64,000 bases of DNA from Echinarachnius parma (GCA_037951105.1 JBAMJV010007719.1:62001-126000); one strand, 5' to 3'; positions 28,103 through 40,099 are shown, counted from the first letter of the stretch. Translations and numbers: made by a program. Notes: generated by a model not told the origin, from the sequence alone.

Positions 28103-28539
28103 TCACAGAACATAACATACACAATGACACGCAAAGTGTTTTCACACAAACTTTCATAATTTCTACTTGCGCATTATTTATTTTATTTATCATATTTCAA
28201 TTTGCACTAATGTTTATGTACATTAGATAGTCAGCATAATATTACGTCATCAAGATTCATACTTTTGTGTTTAAGGTATAACACACCGAAGTATCTCCAA
28301 AGTGTTGGCCTAGCTAGGTTACATGGGTAGTGTGTACATATTACAAATCATATTGAAATACATATGATACAATTTTTAAAAATTGTTATAGCTAAAAAGC
28401 AGTATTGAGAAATCACAAAGTCAAACTAGTTTATCAACATGGTTGAAATAATATAAAAGTGGGTTTATACTGTGGAAAAAAAGCTGAACCGTAACATCGT
28501 TAACTGCATAACTATAATGGCTTTTGAGCAATATCACAG

Positions 28540-28590
28540 ACTTACAATTAACATGATTTAGATCTGATCTAAATCATGTTAATTGTAAGT
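28540..28590. repeat. Perfect 51-nt palindrome
   Basis: Two 25-nt arms with one central T at 28565; core GATTTAGATC / GATCTAAATC. Confidence 0.95.
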
Positions 28591-28974
28591 AACATTCACA
28601 CTCTTATTATACAAAGTTTCATTATACTAAATCTAAATGCATTACGTATATTTACAGCAATATATCATTCTTCAACCGTTGTTCACACCACCTTCAATCT
28701 ATGTCTAACCTCGCCGCAATTATTGCGCCATTTCTCACCCTTTTACTAAACATTTCTTGTTCTATATTCCCATCATGTTCTCTCTGTCATGTTCCCTAAA
28801 TTATTTACATCTTACATGTTTTATTCACACAAATATATCACAATGTGTTTCTTTTACATCTGAAAATATATTATACTCAAATTAAATAAGTATTATTGAT
28901 CTTAAATTTCACCTTGACTCGGTCATTGTTCATGTTATCAAGCTATATTTATTTACAATCGAATAGTGATAGCA

Positions 28975-29053
28975 AATCAGAGTGATATTCGCTAACTCTA
29001 ACAATGAGGTATGTGAGAACTGCTAGAGTTCAAAGTAAGTTTGTTACTAGATC
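28975..29053. mobile_element. TTAA-type MITE family 1, right-end fragment
   Basis: GTGATATTCGCTAACTC through TTGTTACTAGATC matches the right end of the family. Confidence 0.5.
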
Positions 29054-29239
29054 ATTTTTTAATATAAAGCAACAATAGGTACATAACTTTTATTTTGAAT
29101 TGTGATACTTATAATGGCCAATTACAGGGCCAATAATAATAACATAACAGTTTTATCCTGAAATAACATTTAAATGTTCATGACACAAAATATTAAAGTT
29201 CCTACATTATCAGATCTCCATCTAAATTGTTCACATGCC

Positions 29240-29479
29240 CACGGGCGTAGCGAGTTATGTAATACCCATTCAACTGGGGGGGGGGGGGGGGGGGGGGGGA
29301 TGGATCATGGGCGTAAATTTGTTCGGAAAGCACAATGCATTGGGGGGGCGAGCAATTGTTCACAAACAATGCTCGCCCCTCCAATGCATTGTGTTTTCCG
29401 ACCAGATTTACGCCAGTGGGATGGATGAATAGATCATCCCCCCACTTGAATGGGTATCAATGTCATGTCTACGCCCGTG
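29240..29479. mobile_element. hAT-type MITE
   Basis: CACGGGCGTAG and CTACGCCCGTG termini; 8-bp target duplication CACATGCC at 29232-29239 and 29480-29487; a long inner inverted repeat around AATGCATTG. Confidence 0.85.
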
Positions 29480-29620
29480 CACATGCCTATCTGTCTATTC
29501 TTGCTCCATCCTTCACCCTGACCCATCCCTTCTGTCTATCTCTTGCTCTATAATTATCCCTGATTGTCATCTCTCATTTTCCTCTCTGTTCTAATCTATG
29601 GGATCTTGTATTTTACTTAA

Positions 29621-30157
29621 AGGGGTAGTTTAGTTTTGGTAAGGCTCAACTTTAGTAACCAAACATGGACAGTAACATTATAAAACTAATAGTTTTAACT
29701 CCACCATGCTCGAAAGTTATACAAAATTACAAACGACTAAGTAAAAAGCCCGTTATCATTAAAAAAAGAGCCATTAAAACTCAAGAGGGCGCTCTTTAAT
29801 AAGGCATTGGTTTCAACCATTTTTCATACAAAATTATGCCTGTGATGTTTTATTGAAATAATGATTAAATAGAGAGATCATCAACAACTATTTAAAAAAC
29901 GCTTTTGAAATATTTTGAAAAAGTGCAAGTATTTTTTTATTTTTTTGAAAAAATCAGATAATTATTTGGGCCCCAAATAATTATAGGGTCAGATATATTT
30001 ATTGATATTTCAGCCGTTTCTGGGCCGATTTTGACCAAATAAAGTTTATTCTGCCATTAAAATTGCATGTTCTCGCAAATTCGACACTCAGTTTTTCATT
30101 ACCTCACAACAAAATTAGGATGTGCAGCGCCCTCTCTACCAAAACTAAACTACCCCT
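29621..30157. mobile_element. TTAA-type MITE family 2, complete
   Basis: 537 bp, TTAA on both sides, ends AGGGGTAGTTTAGTTTTGGT and its inverse. Confidence 0.88.
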
Positions 30158-30523
30158 TTAACCCATTGGGTACGGAAACCTGGTGGGCTATGTACAAAGT
30201 ATTTAGGGATTTCAAAATTTCAAAATTTCAAAATTTCGAAGTGAACGGGTTCAGTAACTTGTCCAACGAATTCTAATTGTTTTCAGAGGCCTCAATCAGA
30301 ATGTACATACCCTCTATCCCCTCACGCTCTGCCCCTCTATCCCCCTTCTCGCAATTTCTTGTATATTTTCTTACTTTCCAAATAATAATGTTAATATATT
30401 TGGTCCGCAATCGCATCGTTTAGCGAGTGTATCGGCATTTAGTATTTTGCAATAAATGTATGTCCGTAAAATATGTTACTTTAATAAAGATGATGCATTA
30501 CAAGATGGTCATATGTTTCTTAA

Positions 30524-31060
30524 AGGGGTAGTTTAGTTTTGGTAGAGAGGGCGCTGCACATCACAATTTTGTTGTGAGGTAATGAAAAACTGAGTGTCGA
30601 ATTTGAGAGAACATGCAATTTTAATGGCAGAATAAACTTTATTTGGTCAAAATCGACTCAGAAACGGCTGAAATATCAATAAATATATCTGATCTTATAA
30701 TTATTTGGGGCCCAAATAATTAGATGATTTTTAGAAAAAAATTTAAAAAATGCTTGCACTTTTTCAAAAATGTTCAAAAGCGTTTTAAAAATAGTTGTTG
30801 ATGATCTCGCTATCTACTCATTATATCAATAAAACATCACATGCATAATTTTGTATGAAAAATTGTTGAAACCAATGCCTTTTTTAAAAGCGCCCTCTTG
30901 TGTTTTAATGGCTCTTTTTGAATGATAACAGGCTTTTTACTTAGTCATTTGTAATTGTGTATACCTTTCAAGCATGGTGGAGTTATAACTATTAGTTTAT
31001 AATGTTACTGTGCAGGTTTTGGCTACTAAAGTTCAGCCTTACCAAAACTAAACTACCCCT
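30524..31060. mobile_element. TTAA-type MITE family 2, complete, opposite orientation
   Basis: 537 bp, TTAA on both sides; the interior is the reverse complement of 29621-30157. Confidence 0.88.
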
Positions 31061-31127
31061 TTAACCATGCAATGTTAGATGTACGGTTTAACGCAATATA
31101 AACATTTGTTATGACATAAAATGTACA

Positions 31128-31345
31128 ATGTACACCTTTATTTATTTTAATTCCTTTAGGGCTCGCATGTCTCCGGGCAATAGTAAAGAATTTTACTTTT
31201 GTGAGCCCTGGCCCACTTGTAACTGTCCCTTTTCTCCCTTTCCTTCACTTTCTTTATTGACTGTTTGCATTTTGTATTTTTGCATTTTGTATACTCTGTA
31301 TCTGTTTGAATTTTGGCCGAATAAATAATAATAATAATAATAAAA
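31128..31345 (+). repeat. LINE-type 3' tail
   Basis: Pyrimidine-rich 3' UTR-like sequence ending GAATAAATAATAATAATAAT, the usual end of CR1/L2-like LINEs. Confidence 0.5.
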
Positions 31346-31495
31346 TTCCTACTTTCAAACTGTGCAGCAAAGACTCCAACAATTATCAGATTTATTTGAT
31401 GTAGTGAGTATTAACACAAAGAGCCAGGGGACATATCAACAAAAAAACACCTGGCGTATAGGGACAAAGAGGACGTAATCTTGTGTTGACCTTAT

Positions 31496-31501
31496 TTTAT
31501 T
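31496..31501 (-). promoter_or_regulatory. Poly(A) signal AATAAA, gene B
   Basis: AATAAA just past the stop; conserved in position with A and D. Confidence 0.55.
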
Positions 31502-31509
31502 TCAAAAAT

Positions 31510-31760
31510 TTAGTTACACTCGTAACTTACTGTAAGGGTCTTTACCAATCCTACACAGGGGTCGAATCCAATTAACTCATTATTCACTAGCACATCACAA
31601 GATCCAAATCCTTCACATTCAGAACGCAGTTTGTCTGTGCAGTCGTAAAAGCAGGACCGTCTTTTATTTCCGTACGTAGCAGTCAAGACGCGAATGGTAC
31701 CCAGGGTGCAGTCCAATATGTCGCCTTTTCTCTCGGCCAAGACAAGTTCGTAGATGATTT
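31510..31760 (-). CDS. Gene B exon 5: C-terminal SUEL lectin domain
   Basis: Acceptor ATTCAG, stop at 31512-31510. TIRVLTATYGNKRRSC, YDC, CEGFGSCDV, DPC, LTVSYEC. YGR is replaced by YGN. Confidence 0.9.
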
Positions 31761-31904
31761 CTGAATGGATAGGCATTAAAATAACAACATTGTAATCATG
31801 TAATGGTGATGACGACGATGATGATAATGATGATGATCATCATCATTACCATCATCATCATCATCATCATTATTAACAACATCATCATCATCATCATCAT
31901 AATT

Positions 31905-31942
<38 letters not shown>

Positions 31943-34900
31943 GTTTTTCTACTTCAATATCTTCATCGGCCGGGGTAATATAATAGTGCAAAGCGCTTTG
32001 CGATGATCCTGTATCACATGAGATGCTTATACATAAATCGAATGGAGTTTGATCTTCTTTTTCGTTCTTCTTCTTCCTATTATTTTTCCTATTCAAGTTC
32101 TTCTTCTTTGTCCCATTCTTCACTTCTATCATCTTTATCATCATTATTGTAATAACTTATCTCATTGTTATCATGTTAATAACTTCTTTGACAAATTCAC
32201 ACCTGCATTCGTAGTTGGTTCGATGGTGCGAGCCCGCGAGCTGAACTGAAGTGGCCGTTCAGCTGCTGCGGCAGTTTGACCGACATCGGTTGCTGGCAGT
32301 GACTTGGTTGCAAGAGTCGTAGTCTGATGCTGACCCGCTTGGCTAGTCATAGTCAATTGTTGATCCCCGTCCGAAGTGCAGGAGTGCCCTGTGTCAGTTT
32401 CCTCACACCTACCATCTCGACATGGATTACTCAGGCAATCTGCAAAACAGAATGATACATGAATTAACTTATAATGCAACCTACGGTAGTAACATCAACT
32501 GCGGTAGCAAAAGCGAACGTTCTAAACAGAACGGATTAATTTTAAATGGAAACTAAATAAATGTCTTAACTAAAATAATTTTGACATTGGTTTTGCTTTC
32601 ATATTAAGTACCGAAGCAATTGAAAATATTCAATGTATTTACAACACAATAGTTTTAATTCAGCAGGGGCGTCGATCCTGGGGGGGGGCAGGGGGGGGGC
32701 GGTCGCCCCCCAATGAAAATATTGGGGGGCGAACATATCATTTCGCCCCCCCCAATAATTTCGAAAATGAGGAAGAAAACAATTGAGTGATATAATGCCA
32801 AAGAGGGGAAAGACAAATTTATCAATAATTAATCTTCAAAATAGCCGTTTTTTAGTTTGAAAAGGACTGTAAATCTCTTTTTTGCCGCGCGCTTCGCGCG
32901 CATACAGTTTCTCATATTTGCAAGTTTCATTTTAGTTGCGGGAAATGTGTTGGGCAGTGTAATTTCTCAAACGCACACCTCAAACGAAGTTGATTAAACC
33001 CTCATCTATAGCACACCGTCACAGAAAATAAAATAATCTGAAATATATCTTTCAGTCAATTCGGTCCATATGCGCTGAACGCAAATCAAATTGGCATATC
33101 ATGTCCCGCCACATTTGAAAGTGGAGGAGATTGTCCCCCTCCATTTGTCATTATGTATGTTTGGTTCCATACTTATATACTTCATATTACGTGAAATTTC
33201 TGTCTCAGGTGTGCACCAAATCGCACAATTTCACGCCCCAAAATACAAAAGCTCCCTACTGTGGGAGGGGGACACCCCCTCCCACACGCTCCCCTGCTCG
33301 GTCGCTTCGCTTCCTCGCAATGTCTCCCTGCACTTTTGAGAAGAGACGCCCTTAGTTAGCTTAGTTTCATGGCAGCCCAATGCCCTAGACTATATCGATG
33401 GCTCTATAGTATACATGATCACGTGGATCCATCTCATGCAAGGCTCAATCTTTTACTCGCTATGCCCTTTAAAAATACGTTACGAGTAGGTTCACTATTG
33501 TATACAAATTTAACACCCATGATAGGAGTTGCAAATGTCTGAAATCTAAAAGCTTCCGGGGGCTCCGCCCCCTGGACCCCCATTATTGTCCCCAAATGTG
33601 GGTGCTCCCCAAAGTCAGGTCTTCGATGAGCGCATAATAAAACTTCCGGGCATGCCAATGTGGGGCTTTTAGCTTTCTCAGTGGTCACTCTGGAAATTTT
33701 TTCAAATTTCGCCCCCCCAATCGCAAAAACGGATCGACGCCCCTGTAATTCAGGGACAAAATAATGTAGAATAAGTTAATTACTCACCGACAGAAATACT
33801 GCCTGATTCTGATATTAAAGACAATATTGACAAGTATTTGGTAGACACTGTAACAGAACATGATATTTGGATTGGTTAGGATTACGCTCCGTTCAAACCA
33901 TTGACTTTGACAACGACATTTTAAGCATAATAATCTAATTAGCGTACAAAGTAATGATTAGATTTCGATTTAGTACCTGGTACGCGGCAGATAGAGTTGG
34001 ATCTTGTGTCCATCTTGAAGTTGTGTTGGAGGACTTGGCCCAACTTCCCAGTGTTTATGAGCTTTGGGATAAGTTGGACTACCGTCCCGTTTATCTTCGT
34101 GGTCGCACACCATCTCGATATACCGTCCCTACATGTTTCTGAAGCTAAGTGTAAGTCAGAGTAAATGGGGAAAAGTTATGAAACGTTACAGTCTGTAATA
34201 CAAAGTGACATTATTCAGATCAGTCGGAATAATAATACAACAAAAACATTTTGAACACCCTCCTTATTCAATATGTTTTATATTGTTAGTATGCAATATC
34301 ATTGTGTGGGTTTGAAATGTACCTGCTGACCATGGGTAATCTTAGAGGCTCTTTGTAATATGCGCTATATAAATGTCTATTATATATTATTGCATTGTTT
34401 TGATCATTTCTGATGTATTCTTTCAATGTTTTTTTTTCTTCTCCAAATGATTTATTTCATCGTTTGTATTTTATTTTGTAATATATATATAATGAAAACC
34501 AGACCAAATAAACAATGTTTCATCTCATTTTCAGTAAGAACAATTCGTTCATATGTTTTGGAAACAAATTCACGAAAATGAGCATGCAAACAGAACATGA
34601 CATGCCAAGACAAAAGGTCACGTGACTTTGTATCGGTAGGTCCGATTTTCGCAAATTTGGTTTTAAAAGACGCCCAAGACTTAAACAAAAGAAGTCACGA
34701 AGCAGCCACACGTTACCGTACAAGCTTGGAAAATCGTGCAAGAGGAGGGGGATATTATGCCCGCGGCTCTTTAAAGGGATCTAGTAACTTTGTTTATAAA
34801 ATGTGCATTGGTGTGATCTGATATGTCCAGAAAATAATGTGTGAAAATTTCAAGTTAATTGGATGTTATTTGGTCGAGAAATGAGCGAAAATGAAAAGTG

Positions 34901-36435
34901 ATATTCACTTACTCATTGCACTAACTTATTACACGGCTGAAAAGGTCCCGTAGATAATTTCATATCCAAACACTTCAATCGTATATATCTTTTGAACGAA
35001 ATGGAAATTTGAAAAACCGAAACCTGCCCTTTGCTGTTATTGTTAATAGGAATTTTAAAAAAGGTATAAGAGAACCACTAGCATTCCAATTGGATTTTGA
35101 GGATTTTGATAATGTTACTAAAATGCTCCTTACCGCTGATTGTAAGTGGTGCTGGAAAGACCATCGTCATTGCGAAGCCAAGGCAGAGGCAGATAATTCC
35201 TTCCTGAAAATGAAATATCATTATCTTAAAAGAAGACTTTATTGGCGAAATGCACTACTTTGATAATTCAAATCATGATTTTAGAAAACCATTCCATACA
35301 AATAGATCATTTGAAACCTTTAACTTTTCCCATATTTGATTAAAAAAACCATATATAATCAACAAGTAATGGAACGATCCTCAAAATCCAATACGTCATT
35401 GATGCCAAACTATACGTTTCTCGTAAAAATCACCGTAGGCCAATCTACTAAAGTAAAACCATACATGAAATATAAATATATTAATTCATTTTTTTCTTCC
35501 TATTTGCTCGCTACAAAAATAGACAAGAACATTACAAATAATATCCGCAATATCAACAATAAAAGTACCCGAAGTGTGTTGGTATACTTCATACAATCTT
35601 TAGCAAATTACAAAATTGGTAACTCCGCACGTGCCCTCATAGACCCCGTTTATGGAGCACACACATTACATAAACACACATTAAACATGAGAGAAAGTAA
35701 TTTACCTCGTTTACTTCGCAATTCTTAGTTAATCAATTGACCTAACAAACGACATTTGTTTACTTTAAAAAAGGGATCAGTTTGTACGGGCCAAGAAATC
35801 GAATTTTTCGAATACATCCTTGTCATGCTTGTCCGAGCTTTGGCGTATTCACGATCGATACGGTACAGCAGTTCACAAAGGGTAATTGTGCGCGAACAAC
35901 AGAGTACAAAGGTCATGCCCGTACGTAAAGCGAGCACACAATCATAGTTTGGCTTCAATGACGTCACGACATCCAGGCAGATGAGTTCATTAGCATATGT
36001 AAACACAAAAACAGGTACTTTTGAAAAACAAATGCAGACTTTATTGGAGGTTATACATTTGAAATTTTTGCGGAGATCAACCCTTGAGGGTATACAGAAC
36101 AACATATTTTTTTTTAAATTCGTCAATAAAGTCTTCTTTTAAGTCAATATCTTTGGATAAATCGCAATTAAGAATATCCCATGATTTGTTCTGATAAAAG
36201 TGCCGCCAAAACTCTTCAGATCAGAACCGAAAATATCCCTCGTCTGGCGGATATTATAGCATCCTTAAATTCACGTAGAATGTTACGGTAATTACGTGTG
36301 GGAGAGTTTTTTGTACAACAATACATGCTTGATAAAGGATATTATACTAAAATGATTCGATGATAAAGTGATTTATCAGAATTTAGATGGAATATTCATA
36401 AATTAGTATTACAAATTAAAATCGACACTCACCAT
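31510..36435 (-). CDS. Gene B: secreted SUEL-lectin with EGF-like module (multi-exon)
   Basis: Five coding exons: ATG 36435-36433 (donor GTGAGT), 35203-35134, 34138-33977, 32439-32203, 31760-31510. All boundaries have AG/GT and the phases fit, giving 240 residues. The signal peptide begins MEGIICLCLGFAMTMVF. Next come the three-Cys domain (CRDGISRWCATTKINGT ... ICRVPG), an EGF-like module (DCLSNPCRDGRCEE), a T/S-rich linker with a short AAAA stretch, and a SUEL domain ending YECN-stop. AATAAA follows the stop (31501-31496). The SUEL domain keeps DPC but has YGN where the family usually has YGR. Intron 3 contains a 1,082-bp hAT element; without it the intron is about 450 bp, as in gene C. Confidence 0.88.
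31805..31942. repeat. ATC microsatellite in gene B last intron
   Basis: Imperfect then pure ATC units. The same intron carries ATC-rich sequence in A (9755-9830), C (43940-44035) and D (59225-59290). Confidence 0.9.
32203..32439 (-). CDS. Gene B exon 4: EGF-like module plus linker
   Basis: 237 nt, between TTGCAG and GTGTGA, phase 1-1. DCLSNPCRDGRCEETDTGHSC, then a T/S/Q-rich linker with an alanine run. Confidence 0.86.
32664..33745. mobile_element. hAT-type element, non-autonomous
   Basis: CAGGGGCGTCGATCC and GGATCGACGCCCCTG ends; 8-bp target duplication TAATTCAG at 32656-32663 and 33746-33753. 1,082 bp with no transposase. It inserted in intron 3 of gene B. Confidence 0.88.
33977..34138 (-). 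CDS. Gene B exon 3: three-Cys N-terminal domain
   Basis: 162 nt, between TTCAG and GTACTA, phase 1-1. ETCRDGISRWCATTKINGT, then GKLGQVLQ, then ICRVPG. Confidence 0.87.
34775..35125. mobile_element. TTAA-type MITE family 1 in gene B intron 2
   Basis: TTAA then AGGGATCTAGTAACTTTG; the right end is cut after GATAATGTTACTA, 8 bp from the exon 2 donor. Confidence 0.75.
35134..35203 (-). CDS. Gene B exon 2: signal peptide
   Basis: 70 nt, between TTTCAG and GTAAGG; EGIICLCLGFAMTMVFPAP and onward. The right end of a TTAA-type MITE lies only about 8 bp past the donor. Confidence 0.85.
35204..36432. other. Intron 1 of gene B
   Basis: Contains two unassigned frames without family resemblance (plus strand 35336-35728, minus strand 35725-36126). 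About 1.2 kb, versus 0.6 kb in C and 0.8 kb in D. Confidence 0.6.
36433..36435 (-). CDS. Gene B exon 1 (coding part: start codon only)
   Basis: ATG followed by donor GTGAGT, in the same arrangement as C and D. Confidence 0.75.
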
Positions 36436-36639
36436 TTTAAACAGCGGCGAATCGTTAAAAGTTGTTGTCACGATAGAATGACTGAAAATGTTGCGAATTA
36501 GTTGATTTATAAGTTTACAAATGCTCATTCAGATATTACCCATGTGGATCAACCACTAAAAATTCAAACGTCAATAGTTCCTTTTCGATTCACGCGATTG
36601 TTTATCGACGTCTAACATTATTGTTTATATGTAGTATAT

Positions 36640-36990
36640 AGCGTTGCCTGTTGCTATGATATTTTCATTGACAAGATGACAGATGTAATAATAATTATTT
36701 AGAACTTCTTTTGATTCGAGGTGGATTTTCATATAGCTCTTGTTTATTATTCGGTATAGTATCATTTAAATTGATTCCACTGTTTAGAGGTACACGATCC
36801 GCATTTTCTATTATTCGATCCACTGTTATATCCGGAAATGGTCAGGAAAGTGACCAAAGGATTTCAAAGGGTGACAGATGTAAATAGCATTCACTCTCTG
36901 TAAGCATTGTTTTCATTTCCGGACTAGGTTTGGTTATGATAATGGGACAAATAATGAAGAAAAAATGCAGAGCGAAGACATTTGAACGAT
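36640..36990. promoter_or_regulatory. Conserved upstream block of gene B
   Basis: GTTGCCTGTTGCTATG, CATTGACAAGATGACAGATG, then ATGATAATGGGAC and TGCAGAGCGAAGACA. Matching pieces lie upstream of C (51900-52100), at 39345-39510, and the first part upstream of D (63955-64000). Confidence 0.5.
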
Positions 36991-37089
36991 AAAATCAATC
37001 TCAAAGAATACAGATAATTTTTGAACATCATCCTACAATCAAAGAAGAAGAAAAAGTTCCATTATCTAAAAAATGCTTCCTATGAATAT

Positions 37090-37850
37090 GAATATGAAGG
37101 ATATTATTAAATGGTGCAATGCCAATAATTGACAATCAATGTGAACAAAACTAAATATATTTTATTTCAAAATAAACGAAGACATTTTGTAGTATCGGGT
37201 CAGCTGTTAATTAATGAAAACATTCAAGAATCTGTGGATTCAACATCGTTTCTTGGCATCATTATTGATACAAATTTAACATGGAAAAGACATGTAAATG
37301 ATGTGTGCAATACAGTCAGTAAAAAAATAGGAATTTTATATAGAATAAGACATTTTGTTTCGAGAAAACTTTGGTTATGCTTTATAATGCATTCATTATT
37401 CCACATATAACGTATGGTCTAGAGGTTTGGGGTTCAGCAAATAAAACAAATTTGAATTCTGTGTTGATGCTTCAGAAACGAATCGCACGGGTCTTAGCGA
37501 GTATAGACATCCATCAGGTCCACTAGTTTTTGAATTAAAATTGTTAGATATTTTTAAGCAATACCGTTATATGATTTGCGTATTCATGCATGATTATATT
37601 AATAAATAATAATTTACCTCATAGATTCATTAATTACTTTTCATTTATTGATCATCCGTATGAAACGCGGAATAAAAGGAAATGTAATATAAACGTTATT
37701 AAAATAAAAACAAACGTTGGTAAACAATCTATATCATATTCAGGACCACATTTGTGGAATCAACTACCGATTAATTTAAGAGAAAATAATAGGCGGAAAA
37801 GCTTTTGCCAAGAACTAAAACATTATATTTGTAGCGAGTATAATTAAATA
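37090..37850 (+). pseudogene. LINE reverse transcriptase C-terminal fragment
   Basis: WCNANN-LTINVNKTKYILF, then STSFLGIIIDTNLTWKRHV, then HITYGLEVWGSANKTNL, then SYSGPHLWNQLPINLRENN and a stop, across several frame breaks. The order is that of the RT thumb and C-terminal part of CR1/jockey-type LINEs. Confidence 0.82.
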
Positions 37851-38190
37851 AATATACATTTATTTATTCATATATCTGTTATTATTATGTATATAAGTAT
37901 GTATATATATTAATTTTCTTTTTTAATTTATACAAATTCAATTTATGTATATAGTGTAAATAAGTTACTAGTATCAGCTAAAATGTATTTTGTTTCTTTA
38001 ATTTCCTATTTTCGGGACTAACCTTGATTAGCACTGTGCTATTTTGTTAGCCCCTTTTGTCAATTCGTTTTACTGTATTAATTCAAGATGTTTCATTAAT
38101 TTGTACTATGACTATTGTAAATTGTAAATATTGAACAGATTATTATTATTGACAATAAATCCATTTCATTTCATTTCATTTCATATCAAG
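37850..38190 (+). repeat. LINE 3' UTR and tail
   Basis: AT-rich sequence ending in repeated TTTCA after AATAAATCC; it follows the RT fragment in the same orientation. Confidence 0.65.
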
Positions 38191-38284
38191 GGCTATTCAT
38201 GTCTCCGGTTTCGTATTACAGTAGGTCATTTCTGACGTCATATATTACTAAATTTACTAATGACATACGGTATCGAATGGCGTA

Positions 38285-38350
38285 GTTAGGGGGTGGGCAA
38301 TCGAACCCCATTATATTAAGATACTTGCACTCTCACCGCCAAGCCCTAGC
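38285..38350 (-). repeat. Weak tRNA-like SINE head
   Basis: Minus-strand GGTTCGATTGCC (B-box-like) and GGCGGTGAGAGTGC (A-box-like). Confidence 0.3.
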
Positions 38351-38386
38351 TCTTCCCCCCTTCTGCATACATTCCTATTAGGCCTG

Positions 38387-38672
38387 GGGTGTTTTACAAA
38401 GATTTAACATGTATCTTAGTTGGACCTACCTTTAATGGAAAGCCATAAAGAAAGCCATAAGAAGGCATACAGTTTGATAAACATCAGTTCGTTTCGTTAT
38501 TATCAAAGAACTTTGGAATAATTGATATTCATTTTTGTTGGAAGTTTCACATACGTATAGTTTCCACTTTTTGTTTAGTGCATGTTTTACTTCAAGGCTA
38601 CAAATGGATTTCCATAATTGTCAAGAACTACTTAGAGTTAAGTTACACATTGCATCTTGGTAAAACACCCCC
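38387..38672. mobile_element. MITE with GGGGTGTTT ends
   Basis: GGGGTGTTTTACAAAGAT and ATCTTGGTAAAACACCCC; related to 8943-9211. Confidence 0.6.
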
Positions 38673-39344
38673 TACCAGAATTGAATAATGAAACAGATTA
38701 CGTACATTCAAATTCAGACCGGTGTGACAGGGATAAGTGTCCATCGACGTTATTTGGACAGTAATGTTTACAACCGTATTTTTGTCCGCACTCTAGAATT
38801 CATACACCTGGACACACACATACACGCTCAAGCACAAATATACATACAAACAGACAGACGGACAATCAAACGGAACAGTCATTCCAACGTGCTACACACT
38901 AACTTATACATGACGTCACACTGACGTCACTCATGCAATGTAAACGTTTTTTGTGGGATGATTATAAATAAGCTGAACTTGAATAGAACAAACTTGAACT
39001 AGTATGCCACGGAACATTGCTTTTACACTTGACACACGCACTAAACACGCATATGTATGGACAGATATCCCTTGATTTAATTTTTTTTCTGGACACTTGG
39101 ACACTCTTATCCCCGTCAAACTGGAAAGTCCCTTATGGAGACCATTACGTTTGTATAAAGATGATATTACGGAAATTGTTACACCACTAAAATAAATTGT
39201 CCATGAAAATGATAATTTGGGAATTTATAATCGTAAACTCTCCTTGTTAGCTAGATCACACAATACGATTTCAAACTTCAAGAATATATTTGGAGTTCAT
39301 GCTACGCGATTTATATACCATCAACGTTTGTTATGTTTATACCT

Positions 39345-39510
39345 CAGCCTGTTGCTATGTAACGGTCATTGACAAGATGACAGATGTAATGAACATCCAT
39401 GCATGATTGTTCTATCATTTTTCTGGTTATGATAATGGGACGACTAATGAAAACTGCAGAGCGAGAACCTCTAAACAATGGAGTAAATTTAAACGTCCCC
39501 AAACGTCTCT
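39345..39510. promoter_or_regulatory. Orphan copy of the lectin-gene upstream block
   Basis: CCTGTTGCTATGTAACG, TCATTGACAAGATGACAGATG, GGTTATGATAATGGGAC, AAACTGCAGAGCGA and CGTCTCT in the same order as upstream of C, but no lectin exon follows directly. Confidence 0.45.
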
Positions 39511-39676
39511 CCACAGTATTTGGCTATGACTATATAACATAAAACAAATCAAGAAGTATTATGAAAATCCACCTCGTATAAAAGAAGTCCTGAAAAATAA
39601 AGTGTTTCTGGTTTCGTGTACATATAACTTTGGATTTAGGCAACTTCTCGTGTAATATCGTATTGGGGCCATTCTT

Positions 39677-40091
39677 GGTCACGTGTGTGACCCAAAACAT
39701 GACAAATTTTGAAATGGGATGCTTATATTTCAGTAAGTATGAGACTATAATGATTTTTACTTCATATGTGACTTGAATATGTTGTAGTCTTTCAAACATA
39801 ACACAAAAGATTTTATAGGATTACGTAACTTAATGTCAGAGGTCAAATGGCATGGGTCACGTGTGTGACTTCGCACGGAGCGCTTTTTTCATAACTAAAT
39901 TTCATTTGGAAAATTCTTTAAAATATGAATAGCTATAATGTTCATCTTATTACCAGAGAAGTACTATACATTTGTAAGTACAACAATAGCAATGAATGAG
40001 AATTATATCAAACCATTGTTTTTTATAGTACTTAATTATGTGGCAACGTCTGGTCACGTGTGTGACATTTTGGGGTGGTCACGTGTGTGAC
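39677..40091. repeat. Four copies of GGTCACGTGTGTGAC
   Basis: Identical 15-mers at 39677, 39855, 40052 and 40077, each with a CACGTG core. Confidence 0.9.
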
Positions 40092-40099
40092 ATGTACAA

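Noticed and set aside
35336..36126. Two opposing 130-residue frames in gene B intron 1
   Set aside because: No recognisable domain, no splice context, and absent from intron 1 of the paralogs; left as unassigned intron sequence.
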